Shown: positions 33,350-41,191 of the stretch, piece by piece
Numbering within the stretch: the stretch's first letter is position 1
Layout: each line of letters starts with the position of its first letter
Origin: Halalkalibacter oceani
GTDB taxonomy: Bacteria; Bacillota; Bacilli; Bacillales; Bacillaceae_D
Length of the DNA stretch: 64,000 nt
Assembly (NCBI RefSeq): GCF_023715705.1
Contig: NZ_JAMBOS010000001.1
Coordinates: 62,001-126,000, forward strand
Direction: 5' to 3'
Translations under genes and position numbers: made by a program
The notes under the pieces: model-generated
What the model was told of the DNA's origin: nothing
What the model saw: the letters and a program-made list of their open reading frames with translations, nothing else
Databases searched by the model: none

Positions 33350-34387
33350 ATGAAATATACATTAATTGATCATGTTCAGCATGGGGAACGGTTGGCGAAG
33401 CATATTTTTGCAAGTGATGGACGGGTGCTGCTACAGGAAGATGTGCAATTAACTGTCGGGATTCTTTCGCGACTGCGGCGCATGGGTGTGAAAGCGATTT
33501 ATATTAAGGACGAGCGGGTAAACGATATTAAAGTGGAAGAGGTTGTTTCGGAGAAAGTAAAAAGAGAAACCATTTCCACGCTCCAGGACTCCTTTCAGCT
33601 TGTGCAAACGGGAAAAAATATTGATTTTCAAGCTGTTCGGAAGGTAATTTCAACCATCATTGATGAAGTATTGCAAAACCAGCAGACATTGTTCGCTCTT
33701 ATGGATATTCGCACGGAGGATAATGAGCTTTACGTTCATTCTGTCAATGTCTGCATACTTTCGACGATTGTCGGAATTAAAATGGGTTTGGACCGAACCA
33801 AACTTCAGGAATTAGCGATAGGAGCATTGCTTCATGATATTGGAAAAGTGGTCGATGATGCACCTGGCCAACTTGAGCCAATGAAGAATGATCATACGTG
33901 GAAAGGGTTTAATCTGCTGCGGAAAAATAAAGAAATTAGTACGCTTTCTTCTCATATCGCTCTTACTCATCATGAAAATATGGATGGAACCGGCTATCCG
34001 CGAAAGCTAAAAGATGAAGAAATTCATGTCCTGTCTAAAATTGTCGCGGTGACAAATACATATGACCGCCTGCTGTCGCCGAAAGATGGCGGTAAGGGGA
34101 TGTTCCCGTATGAAGCGTGTGAGTATTTGCTTGGGCTAACGAATATTCAGTTTTCCCATGAGGTGATGTGGCGTTTTTTACGGGCGGTGGCTTTTTATCC
34201 GACAGGAAGCCAGGTGAAATTATCGACAAAGGAAACAGGAATCGTTGTCGATCAAAATCCAGGACTGCCACAGCGTCCGATTATTCGCGTTTTTCACATG
34301 GTCGGTTCGGCTTCTGAAGACTTTGATGTGAAGCATATTGACCTAGCCAAGGAAACGACGGTCTTTATTGAAGAAGTTTTATCGTAG
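33350..34387 (+). CDS. HD-GYP domain phosphodiesterase-like protein
   Basis: A 345-residue cytoplasmic protein. The N-terminal region (1-100) resembles the DUF3391-like domain often fused to HD-GYP. The HD-GYP core has ALLHDIGKV (HD metal site), HHENMDGTGYPRKL (HHExxDGxGYP) and KIVAVTNTYDRL. Complete catalytic motifs suggest cyclic-di-GMP hydrolysis, though other cyclic dinucleotides are possible. GGGAG precedes the ATG. It is monocistronic. Confidence 0.88.
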   Translation: MKYTLIDHVQHGERLAKHIFASDGRVLLQEDVQLTVGILSRLRRMGVKAIYIKDERVNDIKVEEVVSEKVKRETISTLQDSFQLVQTGKNIDFQAVRKVISTIIDEVLQNQQTLFALMDIRTEDNELYVHSVNVCILSTIVGIKMGLDRTKLQELAIGALLHDIGKVVDDAPGQLEPMKNDHTWKGFNLLRKNKEISTLSSHIALTHHENMDGTGYPRKLKDEEIHVLSKIVAVTNTYDRLLSPKDGGKGMFPYEACEYLLGLTNIQFSHEVMWRFLRAVAFYPTGSQVKLSTKETGIVVDQNPGLPQRPIIRVFHMVGSASEDFDVKHIDLAKETTVFIEEVLS

Positions 34388-34395
34388 AGAAAGGA

Positions 34396-34435
34396 GCTTA
34401 AGACAAAAGGGCGGTTTGTCCCTTTTGCCTTAAGC
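34396..34435. repeat. Family A hairpin without T-run
   Basis: GCTTAAGACAAAAGGG pairs with CCCTTTTGCCTTAAGC. It lies 8 bases after the HD-GYP stop. The lack of a T-run makes it a weak intrinsic terminator but a clear family member. Confidence 0.6.
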
Positions 34436-34479
34436 ATGAAGTCTTGACACAGCCTTTCAGTTTTCTGAATTTTTCAAAA

Positions 34480-34611
34480 TCAATTAATGTATACGATGGA
34501 GCCAATAATAATCACCAGCAGGAAAATAACCATACAGCCGGGTTTGCCGACGAAGGTCCGGTCAAATGAGTCGTCCCGTCCCACATTCCGATTTCGACTG
34601 TCACTTCTCAA
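34480..34611 (-). CDS. Small single-span membrane protein (43 aa)
   Basis: The TTG start at 34611 has GGAGGGGGAG 10 bases upstream on the reverse strand. The N-terminus is polar and basic (MRSDSRNRNVGRDDSFDRTF). GKPGC is followed by one hydrophobic helix (MVIFLLVIIIGSIVYIN) running to the stop. Layout and binding site make it a credible microprotein. It accounts for most of the otherwise empty gap between the HD-GYP gene and the lipoprotein gene. Family unknown. Confidence 0.55.
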   Translation of the reverse strand: MRSDSRNRNVGRDDSFDRTFVGKPGCMVIFLLVIIIGSIVYIN

Positions 34612-34796
34612 AACGTTTCTCCCCCTCCCGCTATCAGTTGAATTTTAACATAACAGGAAGTATTGAGTTGAAAAAGAGCTGCGCACTAAAGGGAATAAAA
34701 AAGATTAATCGCAAAAAAATAAGGGTATGGTCTCATATAATCTTGAACAGGCTACATATAATGAAAAAGCTTGGCTAAAAAAGGAAGGTGAGAAAG

Positions 34797-35297
34797 ATGA
34801 AGGCTAAATATCTGTTGATCATCGGGCTTATTTTCATTATGACCGGTTGTGGAAAAGCAGTAGGTGAATCCGAGGTAAAAGCTGAAACGGACGAGGCTGC
34901 CTTTCTTACATTTGAATGGATTGAAGCGGGCTATAATGGTTTGTTTGAACCGTTGTCGATTGAGCTTGGTCAATCAAGTGAACAGATCATTTCGGCTTAT
35001 GGGCAACCGCGGGAAAAAGGGTCTTATGAAGGCGGGGAGTTTTTGCAATATGATCCTCATACTTTTTTTATAAATCCAATGAGCGGCCGAACCGTGGCTG
35101 TCGCGCTGGACATTGAAGCGTATCAACTGACGGAGGACGATTTAAAGCGTGAACTTGGGACGTTTGACCGAAGCGAGAAAAATATGATGGAAGACTATTG
35201 GATGTACGTTTATCAGCTCGATGACTATGAGCTGATATTTGAAGCGAAGACAGAAGGAGGTCCTTTACTGTTTGCCTGGCTGAGGGAAGTACAGTAA
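34797..35297 (+). CDS. Hypothetical lipoprotein (166 aa)
   Basis: The lipoprotein signal has lipobox IMTGC (Cys18). The mature part contains LGQSSEQIISAYGQP and YDPHTFFINP, which recall DUF4309-type lipoproteins of bacilli. There is no catalytic motif. ATG 34797 was chosen because AAGGAAGGTG lies upstream; a GTG three codons earlier overlaps that site. A TATAAT at about 34735 may belong to its promoter. It shares a bidirectional terminator with tenA. Confidence 0.7.
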   Translation: MKAKYLLIIGLIFIMTGCGKAVGESEVKAETDEAAFLTFEWIEAGYNGLFEPLSIELGQSSEQIISAYGQPREKGSYEGGEFLQYDPHTFFINPMSGRTVAVALDIEAYQLTEDDLKRELGTFDRSEKNMMEDYWMYVYQLDDYELIFEAKTEGGPLLFAWLREVQ

Positions 35298-35318
35298 CGG
35301 AGCTGCCGAGTGAAAATG

Positions 35319-35358
35319 GCCGCCTGCGGGAGTTGTTCTCCTGACAGGCGGCTTTTTT
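35319..35358. terminator. Terminator between the lipoprotein gene and tenA
   Basis: GCCGCCTGCGGGAG pairs with CTCCTGACAGGCGGC, then TTTTTT on the forward strand. It lies in the convergent gap. Confidence 0.8.
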
Positions 35359-35359
35359 G

Positions 35360-36028
35360 TTAAATCGTCCAGCCAGCCTGTTCCCAGGCCATGTCCCAAA
35401 ATAAATATTCAAACTTACTCGTATGAATAAAGATTGTTTCAAGCTGTTTCTTTTCCGTTTCTGATTTCCCCTCGGCGAGTTCATTAAGAAGATCAATGAG
35501 CCATGTCGCCAATTCTTTAAAATCCTCCGAGTCATACATTCGGATCCATTCTCCGTAAAGGGGATGGTCGACGGCCCCGGGGATTTGCGCCAGCCGTTCG
35601 CCGATTTCTCCATAGCTCCAGGCACACGGCAGGAGGGCGGCAATTAATTCAGCTAAAGAACCGCGCTGTGAAAGGTTTAGCATATAGCTGCTATAGGCAA
35701 GCGTAGTCGGAGCTGGTTCAGTTGCTTCCAGCTCTTCGCGGGAAATTCCCAGTTTCTCGGCATATTGCCGATGAAGCTCCATTTCCATGTTTAAGGTGGC
35801 ATCAAGCAGCTTGGCAAAGGTCGACATTGTCGACAAATCCGGAGCCTTTAAGCTGCCCAGGGCAAAGAGTCGCGCGTATTCAATTAAATAAACATAATCC
35901 TGACACATAAAAAAGGAAAAACGCTCAGGGTCGAGTGTGCCATCGCCGATTCCCTGGACAAACGGGTGCTGATAGCCTTTCTCCCAGATTGGCTTTGCTG
36001 TTTCGTACAAGTGGTCTGTAAATGTCAT
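35360..36028 (-). CDS. tenA: Thiaminase II / aminopyrimidine aminohydrolase
   Basis: A 222-residue helical enzyme that hydrolyses aminopyrimidines in thiamin salvage. TenA positions are visible: FFMCQDYVYLIEYAR near the N-terminus, the catalytic cysteine in ALLPCAWSYGEIG, the EWIRMYDSEDFKELA region and the C-terminal SKFEYLFWDMAW with the acid residue. AAAGGAGAGG precedes the ATG. It is preceded by a TPP riboswitch with its own terminator, so it is repressed by thiamin pyrophosphate. Apparently monocistronic. Confidence 0.93.
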   Translation of the reverse strand: MTFTDHLYETAKPIWEKGYQHPFVQGIGDGTLDPERFSFFMCQDYVYLIEYARLFALGSLKAPDLSTMSTFAKLLDATLNMEMELHRQYAEKLGISREELEATEPAPTTLAYSSYMLNLSQRGSLAELIAALLPCAWSYGEIGERLAQIPGAVDHPLYGEWIRMYDSEDFKELATWLIDLLNELAEGKSETEKKQLETIFIHTSKFEYLFWDMAWEQAGWTI

Positions 36029-36063
36029 GAAGATCCTCTCCTTTTTCTCTTATTGTCTTTGCA

Positions 36064-36097
36064 AATAAAAAAATCACTTCGCGTACGGAAGTGATTT
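36064..36097 (-). terminator. Riboswitch-controlled terminator before tenA
   Basis: Read on the reverse strand, AAATCACTTC and GAAGTGATTT enclose a short loop and are followed by TTTTA. Its 5' arm (CACTTCC) can instead pair with GGAAGTG at the 3' end of the TPP aptamer, giving the on/off switch. Confidence 0.75.
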
Positions 36098-36137
36098 GCT
36101 GGCTTTACCAGATGACTGGAATACAGAGTCTGCATCA

Positions 36138-36228
36138 AGCCCACTTCCCTCCGCTGGCATAATCCAGATCAGGTAAAAAAGGGTTAAGGCAAGGCCTTTC
36201 TCAGCATATAGCACCCCCAGTGGTTCTA
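36138..36228 (-). promoter_or_regulatory. TPP riboswitch (THI element)
   Basis: On the reverse strand the conserved parts appear in order: CCACTGGGGGTGC, GCTGAGA, ACCCTT, ACCTGATCTGGATTATGCC, and AGCGGAGGGAAGTGG closing P1. This is the full TPP aptamer. It lies about 110 bases upstream of tenA. Confidence 0.93.
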
Positions 36229-36274
36229 TGTATGATCTTGCTACTAGCGTATCATAGAGTGTCCGTTTTCACAA

Positions 36275-37807
36275 TCATCTAAGGTCTGCCTGCAAGGCTG
36301 ATAAACGCTGAAACGTAGAGGTAAGTTCATTAATGGCCTGTTGATAAATCGCAAACATTTCCTTATAGCGCTGATGCGCCTGCTCATTTGGTTCAATCGT
36401 TCCTTTCATCGGAATCGATTCTTTAATATCCTCAAGCCGTGCTTCTTCTCCGGTCGCCAGTAACGCAATCCAGGCTGCTCCCCATGCCGAGCTTTGATGA
36501 CTAAGCGGCAGCTGGACCTGCTGTCCGAATACATCGGCAAGGATTTGCAGCCAGAGTGCAGATCTGGAAAACCCACCGCTTGCCAGCATTGTCTTAGGAG
36601 GACCCGCCAGCCGGTTCAGCGCGGTACCGATATGATAGATGCTGTAAATCGAACCTTCCAGACCGGCGCGGAGCATATCGGCTTTTGTGTGGCTCGGTGT
36701 CAAACCGATAAAGCTAGCGCGCGCCCGGGAATTCCAAATTGGTGCCCGTTCACCATTCAAGTAAGGAAGAAAGAGGAGACCGTTGGCCCCGGGACTGGAT
36801 GTCTCCGCCAGCTCGGTGAGCAATTCGTAAGCTGACATCTGCTTCTGAGCAGCTATTCGTTGCTGCTCCTCTCCTAACACCTCTCTCATCCAGTGAAGCA
36901 CATTGCCACCGTTATTCGTCGGGCCACCCATCACCCACAGCTCATCTGAGACACTGTAGCAAAAAATTTCCTGCTGCTCGTCCGTACGTGGCGATGTACT
37001 CATTTGCCTGATCGCCCCGCTTGTGCCGATCGTGACGGTTACATCACCATGGTGAATCGCTCCTGTTCCGATATTGGCCAACGGACCATCGCTTGAGCCG
37101 ACAACAAAGGGGAGCTTTTTGTCGATACCGATTTCGTCGGCAAGCGCCGGTGGCAGCCCTTGACATAGATAAGTCGGCGGGACTGGAGTCGAAAGCTGGT
37201 CTTTTGTTACCCCTGCCGCAGCAAGAGCTTCCTTCTCCCACACTTTTTCGGTAATATTAAACAGTCCGGAGGCCGAGGCGACGCCATAATCGACGACATC
37301 CTCGCGGAACCAGCGGGCAAGGAGAAACTCTTTCATTGATTTAAATTTCGTTGCCTGCCGATAAGGCTCGTAGTCGTTTTCCTTCATCCAGCGGAGCTTA
37401 ACAAGCGGCGTCATTGGATGCTGGGGCGTGCCTGTTTTTAAATAGATGGTTGAACCCGGCATCGAACGCAGCTCTTCAGCCTGCTTGACGCTGCGCTGAT
37501 CCGCCCAGGTAATGAGCGGGGACAACGGCTCGTTATCGGCATTTAAACAGACGATCGAATGCATGGCTGATGATAGGCCGACGGCGGCAATATCGGCTGC
37601 GGGCACGGCCGCTTTCTCAATCAGCATCTTTAGCGCCTGAATCGTCGCCAGCTCAATTTGAAGAGGGTCCTGCTCCGACCAGCCAATTTTAGGCTGAGAG
37701 GTCGGATAAAGCTCTTCATGCTCGGCGACAACATAGCCGGAGCGCTTGAACAGGACCGCTTTTGCTGACGTGGTCCCGATATCAAGACCAATTACATATG
37801 ATTTCAT
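36275..37807 (-). CDS. gntK: Gluconokinase (FGGY family)
   Basis: A 510-residue carbohydrate kinase. The N-terminus GLDIGTTSAKAVLF is the ATPase phosphate-1 motif; SSAMHSIVCL, TWADQRS and VGSSDGPLANIGTGA follow, and MLASGGFSRSALWLQ is the FGGY-type C-terminal adenosine region. It phosphorylates gluconate to 6-phosphogluconate. AAGGATG precedes the ATG. It lies 20 bases downstream of the RpiR-type regulator on the same strand and diverges from 6-phosphogluconate dehydrogenase, which acts next. No gluconate permease is adjacent. Confidence 0.9.
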   Translation of the reverse strand: MKSYVIGLDIGTTSAKAVLFKRSGYVVAEHEELYPTSQPKIGWSEQDPLQIELATIQALKMLIEKAAVPAADIAAVGLSSAMHSIVCLNADNEPLSPLITWADQRSVKQAEELRSMPGSTIYLKTGTPQHPMTPLVKLRWMKENDYEPYRQATKFKSMKEFLLARWFREDVVDYGVASASGLFNITEKVWEKEALAAAGVTKDQLSTPVPPTYLCQGLPPALADEIGIDKKLPFVVGSSDGPLANIGTGAIHHGDVTVTIGTSGAIRQMSTSPRTDEQQEIFCYSVSDELWVMGGPTNNGGNVLHWMREVLGEEQQRIAAQKQMSAYELLTELAETSSPGANGLLFLPYLNGERAPIWNSRARASFIGLTPSHTKADMLRAGLEGSIYSIYHIGTALNRLAGPPKTMLASGGFSRSALWLQILADVFGQQVQLPLSHQSSAWGAAWIALLATGEEARLEDIKESIPMKGTIEPNEQAHQRYKEMFAIYQQAINELTSTFQRLSALQADLR

Positions 37808-37827
37808 CGTGATGTCATCCTTCTTTC

Positions 37828-38679
37828 CTACATTTTTTTCATGGAAACAGCTTTTCTCATTCGTTGAAGTGATGTTTTCATCTTTTCTTTCCGGGCCATA
37901 CTGACATTAACATAAAGGGCATCGATAATACATAATTGAGCCAGTCTTGATGCCAGGGCTTCAGAGCGGAATTCTGTTTCCTGAGATACAGTAAACAGGG
38001 CGTGATCGACACCTTTGCTTAAAGGGGACTTGGCCAGATTTGTAATGCCGATCGTCGTCACCTCATTGTCTTTGGCGACCTCAAGTACTTCAAGCAAATC
38101 ACGATTCGTACCTGAATGTGAAATAAACACAGCTACATCATCTTTAGTCAGCTGCGAGGCTGACATCGCCTGAAAATGAGAATCCCGGTAGGCGGCGGAC
38201 GGCAGGCCGGTCCGGATAAATTTGTGATGGGCATCGAGAGCGATAATCCCGGATCCGCCATTGCCGTAGAAATCAATTTTCCTTGCATGGGCCAATGCCT
38301 GCACAGCTTGTTGGAAAACCGCTGATTCCATAACGAGTAATGTGTCTTCGAGCGTACGAATATTGGATCGAAATACTTTTTCGGTGATCGCCTTTTCGTC
38401 GTCATCCTCCTGAATGGTTTCATGAATATCCTGCACGGGAGTGACAATCTCAGAAGCGAGCGCTATTTTCATCGCCTGAAAGCCCGAAAAGCCAATTCGT
38501 TTGCAAAAGCGAAAAACCGTAGCATCAGCAATATCGAGATCATCGGCGACCTGATTAATCGTCGAATGGATGATTCTTTTCGGATCATGTAAAATATAAT
38601 TAGCTACTTTTCTTTCCTTTTCACTTAACGAAGAATAGGCTGCTCGTATTTTGGTTAAACAAGGGAGCGATTGTTTCAC
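37828..38679 (-). CDS. RpiR-family (MurR/RpiR) transcriptional regulator
   Basis: A 283-residue regulator with an N-terminal HTH_6 domain (SEKERKVANYIL, STINQVADDLDIADATVFRF) and a C-terminal SIS sugar-phosphate domain (IDFYGNGGSGIIALDAHHKF, VAVFISHSGTNRDLLEV). It is expected to sense a sugar acid phosphate such as 6-phosphogluconate. GTG 38679 has GGAGG 9 bases upstream; the open frame extends 26 codons further but without a site. It forms an operon with gntK and diverges from gnd. Confidence 0.88.
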   Translation of the reverse strand: MKQSLPCLTKIRAAYSSLSEKERKVANYILHDPKRIIHSTINQVADDLDIADATVFRFCKRIGFSGFQAMKIALASEIVTPVQDIHETIQEDDDEKAITEKVFRSNIRTLEDTLLVMESAVFQQAVQALAHARKIDFYGNGGSGIIALDAHHKFIRTGLPSAAYRDSHFQAMSASQLTKDDVAVFISHSGTNRDLLEVLEVAKDNEVTTIGITNLAKSPLSKGVDHALFTVSQETEFRSEALASRLAQLCIIDALYVNVSMARKEKMKTSLQRMRKAVSMKKM

Positions 38680-38746
38680 AAAGGGTGTCCTCCAATCTAG
38701 ATGATAAATGGATAAAAAATAAAAGCAAATTTGACATCGTTTTTTA

Positions 38747-38760
38747 AGAAAGCGCATTCA
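38747..38760. promoter_or_regulatory. Weak cre-like site upstream of gntR-gntK
   Basis: AGAAAGCGCATTCA matches 12 of 14 positions of the CcpA box. It is placed between the divergent operons. Confidence 0.3.
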
Positions 38761-38808
38761 TTCCTTAATTCCAGTATATCAATACAGAATTTTTTTTCTA
38801 TTAAAATA

Positions 38809-38836
38809 TTGAAAAAGAAAAAATCTATCTTATAAT
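38809..38836 (+). promoter_or_regulatory. SigA promoter of gnd
   Basis: TTGAAA (38809-38814), 16-base spacer, TATAAT (38831-38836). Confidence 0.6.
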
Positions 38837-38839
38837 AGA

Positions 38840-38862
38840 GAGGTAAAAATAATTTTTCACCC
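38840..38862. promoter_or_regulatory. Imperfect inverted repeat after the gnd -10 box
   Basis: AGGTAAAAAT and ATTTTTCACCCT form an imperfect dyad around the expected transcription start. It is a candidate operator for the RpiR-type regulator. Confidence 0.35.
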
Positions 38863-38925
38863 TAATGTCATAATAAAGAAATATTTTTCGTTGTCAATTT
38901 AAATTTATCAAAGGAGCTGTATGAA

Positions 38926-39828
38926 ATGAATATTGGAATGATCGGCCTTGGGAAAATGGGCTTTAACCTGGCGTTAAATTTACTGGATCATCACTACAAA
39001 GTGGTTGCCAGTGATGTGAATAAAGAGCAAGTGGATAAAATTGCGGAGCATGGGGCAAGCGGGGCTTATACTTACGAGGAGCTTGTCTCCAAGCTGGAAA
39101 AACCGCGTGTCGTTTGGCTGATGGTGCCAGCCGGGGATATTACAGAAGAGGTGATCAACGGCGTAGCGCCACATCTTGAGCAAGGAGACATCATCATTGA
39201 TGGCGGCAATTCAAATTACAAAGACACACTCCGCCGGGCGGCAACGCTCCGTGAAAAAGGAATTGAGTTCGTCGATGTTGGAACGAGCGGTGGAGTAGAT
39301 GGTGCCCGCCATGGAGCGTGTATCATGGCAGGAGGGAGTAAGAAAGCCCTTCAATTGCTGGAGCCGGTGTTTGAGGCGCTGACGATCGAGAATGGCTATC
39401 TTGGCTGCGGTGAGGTTGGAAGCGGACATTTTTTGAAAATGATTCACAATGGGATTGAATACGGGATGATGCAGGCGATTGCCGAAGGGTTCGACATCCT
39501 TGAAAAGAGTCCGTTTGATTATGATTACGAAGAAGTGGCGCGGGTCTGGAACCATGGCTCAGTCATTCGCTCTTGGCTGATGGAGCTGACGCAGAATGCT
39601 TTCTCCAAGGATCCGAAGCTTGAACAGATCCGCGGGGTAATGAACTCTTCCGGAGAAGGAAAATGGACGGTCGAGACCGCGCTTGATTTGCAAACTGCTG
39701 CTCCTGTTATTGCACTGTCACTGATGATGCGTTATCGTTCACAGGAGGAGGATACGTTCACAGGAAAAGTAGTTGCCGCTCTCCGCAATGAATTCGGCGG
39801 GCATGAAGTAGTCAAAGCAGAATCATAA
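38926..39828 (+). CDS. gndA: 6-phosphogluconate dehydrogenase, decarboxylating (short, NAD-type)
   Basis: A 300-residue enzyme of the short GndA/YqeC type rather than the 470-residue GntZ/Gnd. The Rossmann motif is MIGLGKMGFNLALN, the substrate site GTSGGVDGARHGACIMAGG, and the catalytic lysine is in HFLKMIHNGIEYG. It converts 6-phosphogluconate to ribulose 5-phosphate. AAAGGAG precedes the ATG. It diverges from the regulator-gntK operon and is followed 51 bases later by the HPr-like gene, probably in one transcript. Confidence 0.92.
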   Translation: MNIGMIGLGKMGFNLALNLLDHHYKVVASDVNKEQVDKIAEHGASGAYTYEELVSKLEKPRVVWLMVPAGDITEEVINGVAPHLEQGDIIIDGGNSNYKDTLRRAATLREKGIEFVDVGTSGGVDGARHGACIMAGGSKKALQLLEPVFEALTIENGYLGCGEVGSGHFLKMIHNGIEYGMMQAIAEGFDILEKSPFDYDYEEVARVWNHGSVIRSWLMELTQNAFSKDPKLEQIRGVMNSSGEGKWTVETALDLQTAAPVIALSLMMRYRSQEEDTFTGKVVAALRNEFGGHEVVKAES

Positions 39829-39879
39829 TCAGAGCAGGACAGGTAAGACTATACAAATGACAGGAAGGGAGCGATTATC

Positions 39880-40140
39880 GTGAAAACAGTGACAAAGGAT
39901 ATCGAGATTAACATTTCGGAGGAGCAAACGATTGTCGAACTCAGTAAAGATTTGCAGCCGTTTTCTTCAGAGGTCTACATCAAGAAAATTGTCGGAGGGA
40001 AAGTGATCGAAGTCAATATTAAAAGCTTTCTCGGCCTCATTACATTGCAAATTCACAACGGCGATACGGTCAACGTCCGGGCTGTCGGCGAGGATTGCGA
40101 GGAGGCACTGGCAGCAGTGGTCAATTATTTGACGAAATAG
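39880..40140 (+). CDS. HPr-like protein lacking the catalytic histidine
   Basis: An 86-residue protein that matches the HPr fold in length and pattern. NIKSFLGLITLQI aligns with the KSIMGVMSL segment, so the HPr-kinase serine (Ser49 here, Ser46 in HPr) is retained. The N-terminal active-site loop GIHARPA of true HPr is replaced by a stretch reading EEQTIVEL, so there is no phosphotransfer histidine. Crh of B. subtilis also lacks His15 but is otherwise close to HPr; this protein is more divergent. GAAGGGAG precedes the GTG start. It probably forms an operon with gndA. A regulatory rather than transport role is inferred. Confidence 0.75.
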   Translation: MKTVTKDIEINISEEQTIVELSKDLQPFSSEVYIKKIVGGKVIEVNIKSFLGLITLQIHNGDTVNVRAVGEDCEEALAAVVNYLTK

Positions 40141-40150
40141 AAAACTTGGG

Positions 40151-40194
40151 GAGTGGGAGAAGGGGCGTTCGTCCTTTTTACCACTCTTTCTTTC
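40151..40194 (+). terminator. Terminator after the HPr-like gene
   Basis: GAGTGG and CCACTC, with inner AAGG / CCTT pairing, followed by TTTCTTTCT. Confidence 0.55.
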
Positions 40195-40283
40195 TGACAA
40201 AAGTCGCTGTTTTGATTGCAATTTGATCGTGATATCTTTATCATAATGAAGAGATTGTTTAATTGTTGAGGAGGAATATAACG

Positions 40284-41000
40284 ATGAAGATGATGGATGC
40301 AAATGAAATTATCAAATTTATTTCAGAAAGTGAAAAGAAAACCCCGGTAAAAGTACATATTAAAGGCGATGTAGCCGGCATTGATTTCGGTGCGAATACA
40401 AAAACGTTTATTACAGGGAATGTCGGTGTTCTATTCGGCGAATGGAGCGATATTGAGCCGGCACTGAAAGCGAACGAATCACGGATTGAAGATGTAGTTG
40501 TCGAAAATGACCGCCGCAATTCCGCAATCCCATTGCTTGACATGAAAAACATTCAAGCGCGCATTGAGCCTGGCGCGATCATCCGTGACCAGGTGGAAAT
40601 CGGAAAAAATGCCGTTATTATGATGGGAGCAAGCATTAATATTGGCGCTGTGATCGGTGAAGGGACGATGATCGATATGAACGTTGTTCTCGGAGGACGA
40701 GCTACAGTTGGAAAGAACTGCCATATTGGCGCGGGTTCTGTGCTGGCTGGTGTCATTGAGCCGCCTTCCGCGAAGCCGGTTATAGTTGAGGATGATGTCG
40801 TTATCGGCGCGAACTGTGTCGTGCTTGAAGGAGTGACTGTCGGCAAGGGTGCCGTTGTTGCAGCCGGAGCAGTCGTGATTGAAGATGTACCGCCGAACAC
40901 AGTTGTGGCTGGTACACCGGCTCGCGTTATTAAAGAAATCGATGAAAAGACGAAAGGGAAGACGGAAATCAGACAAGAGCTTCGTCGTTTAAATGACTAA
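40284..41000 (+). CDS. dapH: Tetrahydrodipicolinate N-acetyltransferase
   Basis: A 238-residue left-handed beta-helix acyltransferase of the acetylase branch of diaminopimelate/lysine synthesis (YkuQ). The N-terminal DapH domain ([20 protein letters not shown]) is followed by hexapeptide repeats ([22 protein letters not shown]-type) and the C-terminal [21 protein letters not shown] 40284 has GAGGAGGAA upstream; the frame extends to a TTG at 40263 without a site. Two hairpins separate it from the aminotransferase gene. Confidence 0.95.
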   Translation: MKMMDANEIIKFISESEKKTPVKVHIKGDVAGIDFGANTKTFITGNVGVLFGEWSDIEPALKANESRIEDVVVENDRRNSAIPLLDMKNIQARIEPGAIIRDQVEIGKNAVIMMGASINIGAVIGEGTMIDMNVVLGGRATVGKNCHIGAGSVLAGVIEPPSAKPVIVEDDVVIGANCVVLEGVTVGKGAVVAAGAVVIEDVPPNTVVAGTPARVIKEIDEKTKGKTEIRQELRRLND

Positions 41001-41024
41001 AGGAAAATAGCATTTCATACAAAC

Positions 41025-41062
41025 GGGGCTGTGTTAAAAGGGAAATCCTTTGACACGGCCCC
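41025..41062 (+). terminator. Family A hairpin after dapH
   Basis: GGGGCTGTGTTAAAAGGG pairs with TCCTTTGACACGGCCCC. There is no long T-run. Confidence 0.6.
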
Positions 41063-41122
41063 GAAGCAACAAGTGGAGCCTGTGTGACGGTTGGATAAGC
41101 GTTGCGGCTTCACCTTTCTTAA

Positions 41123-41166
41123 AGGGTTGACCAAAAGCCGGGCTTTTCGGACAACCCTATTTCCTT
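41123..41166 (+). terminator. Second hairpin between dapH and the aminotransferase gene
   Basis: AGGGTTGACCAAAAGCC pairs with GGCTTTTCGGACAACCCT, followed by ATTTCCTT. It could end dapH transcription or attenuate read-through into the next gene. Confidence 0.6.
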
Positions 41167-41191
41167 ACAGAGCGTGAAAGGGGAAACGACT

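Noticed and set aside
38680-38757. N-terminal extension of the RpiR regulator
   Set aside because: The extra 26 codons are Cys/Phe-rich and lie upstream of a well-spaced GGAGG site that points to GTG 38679.
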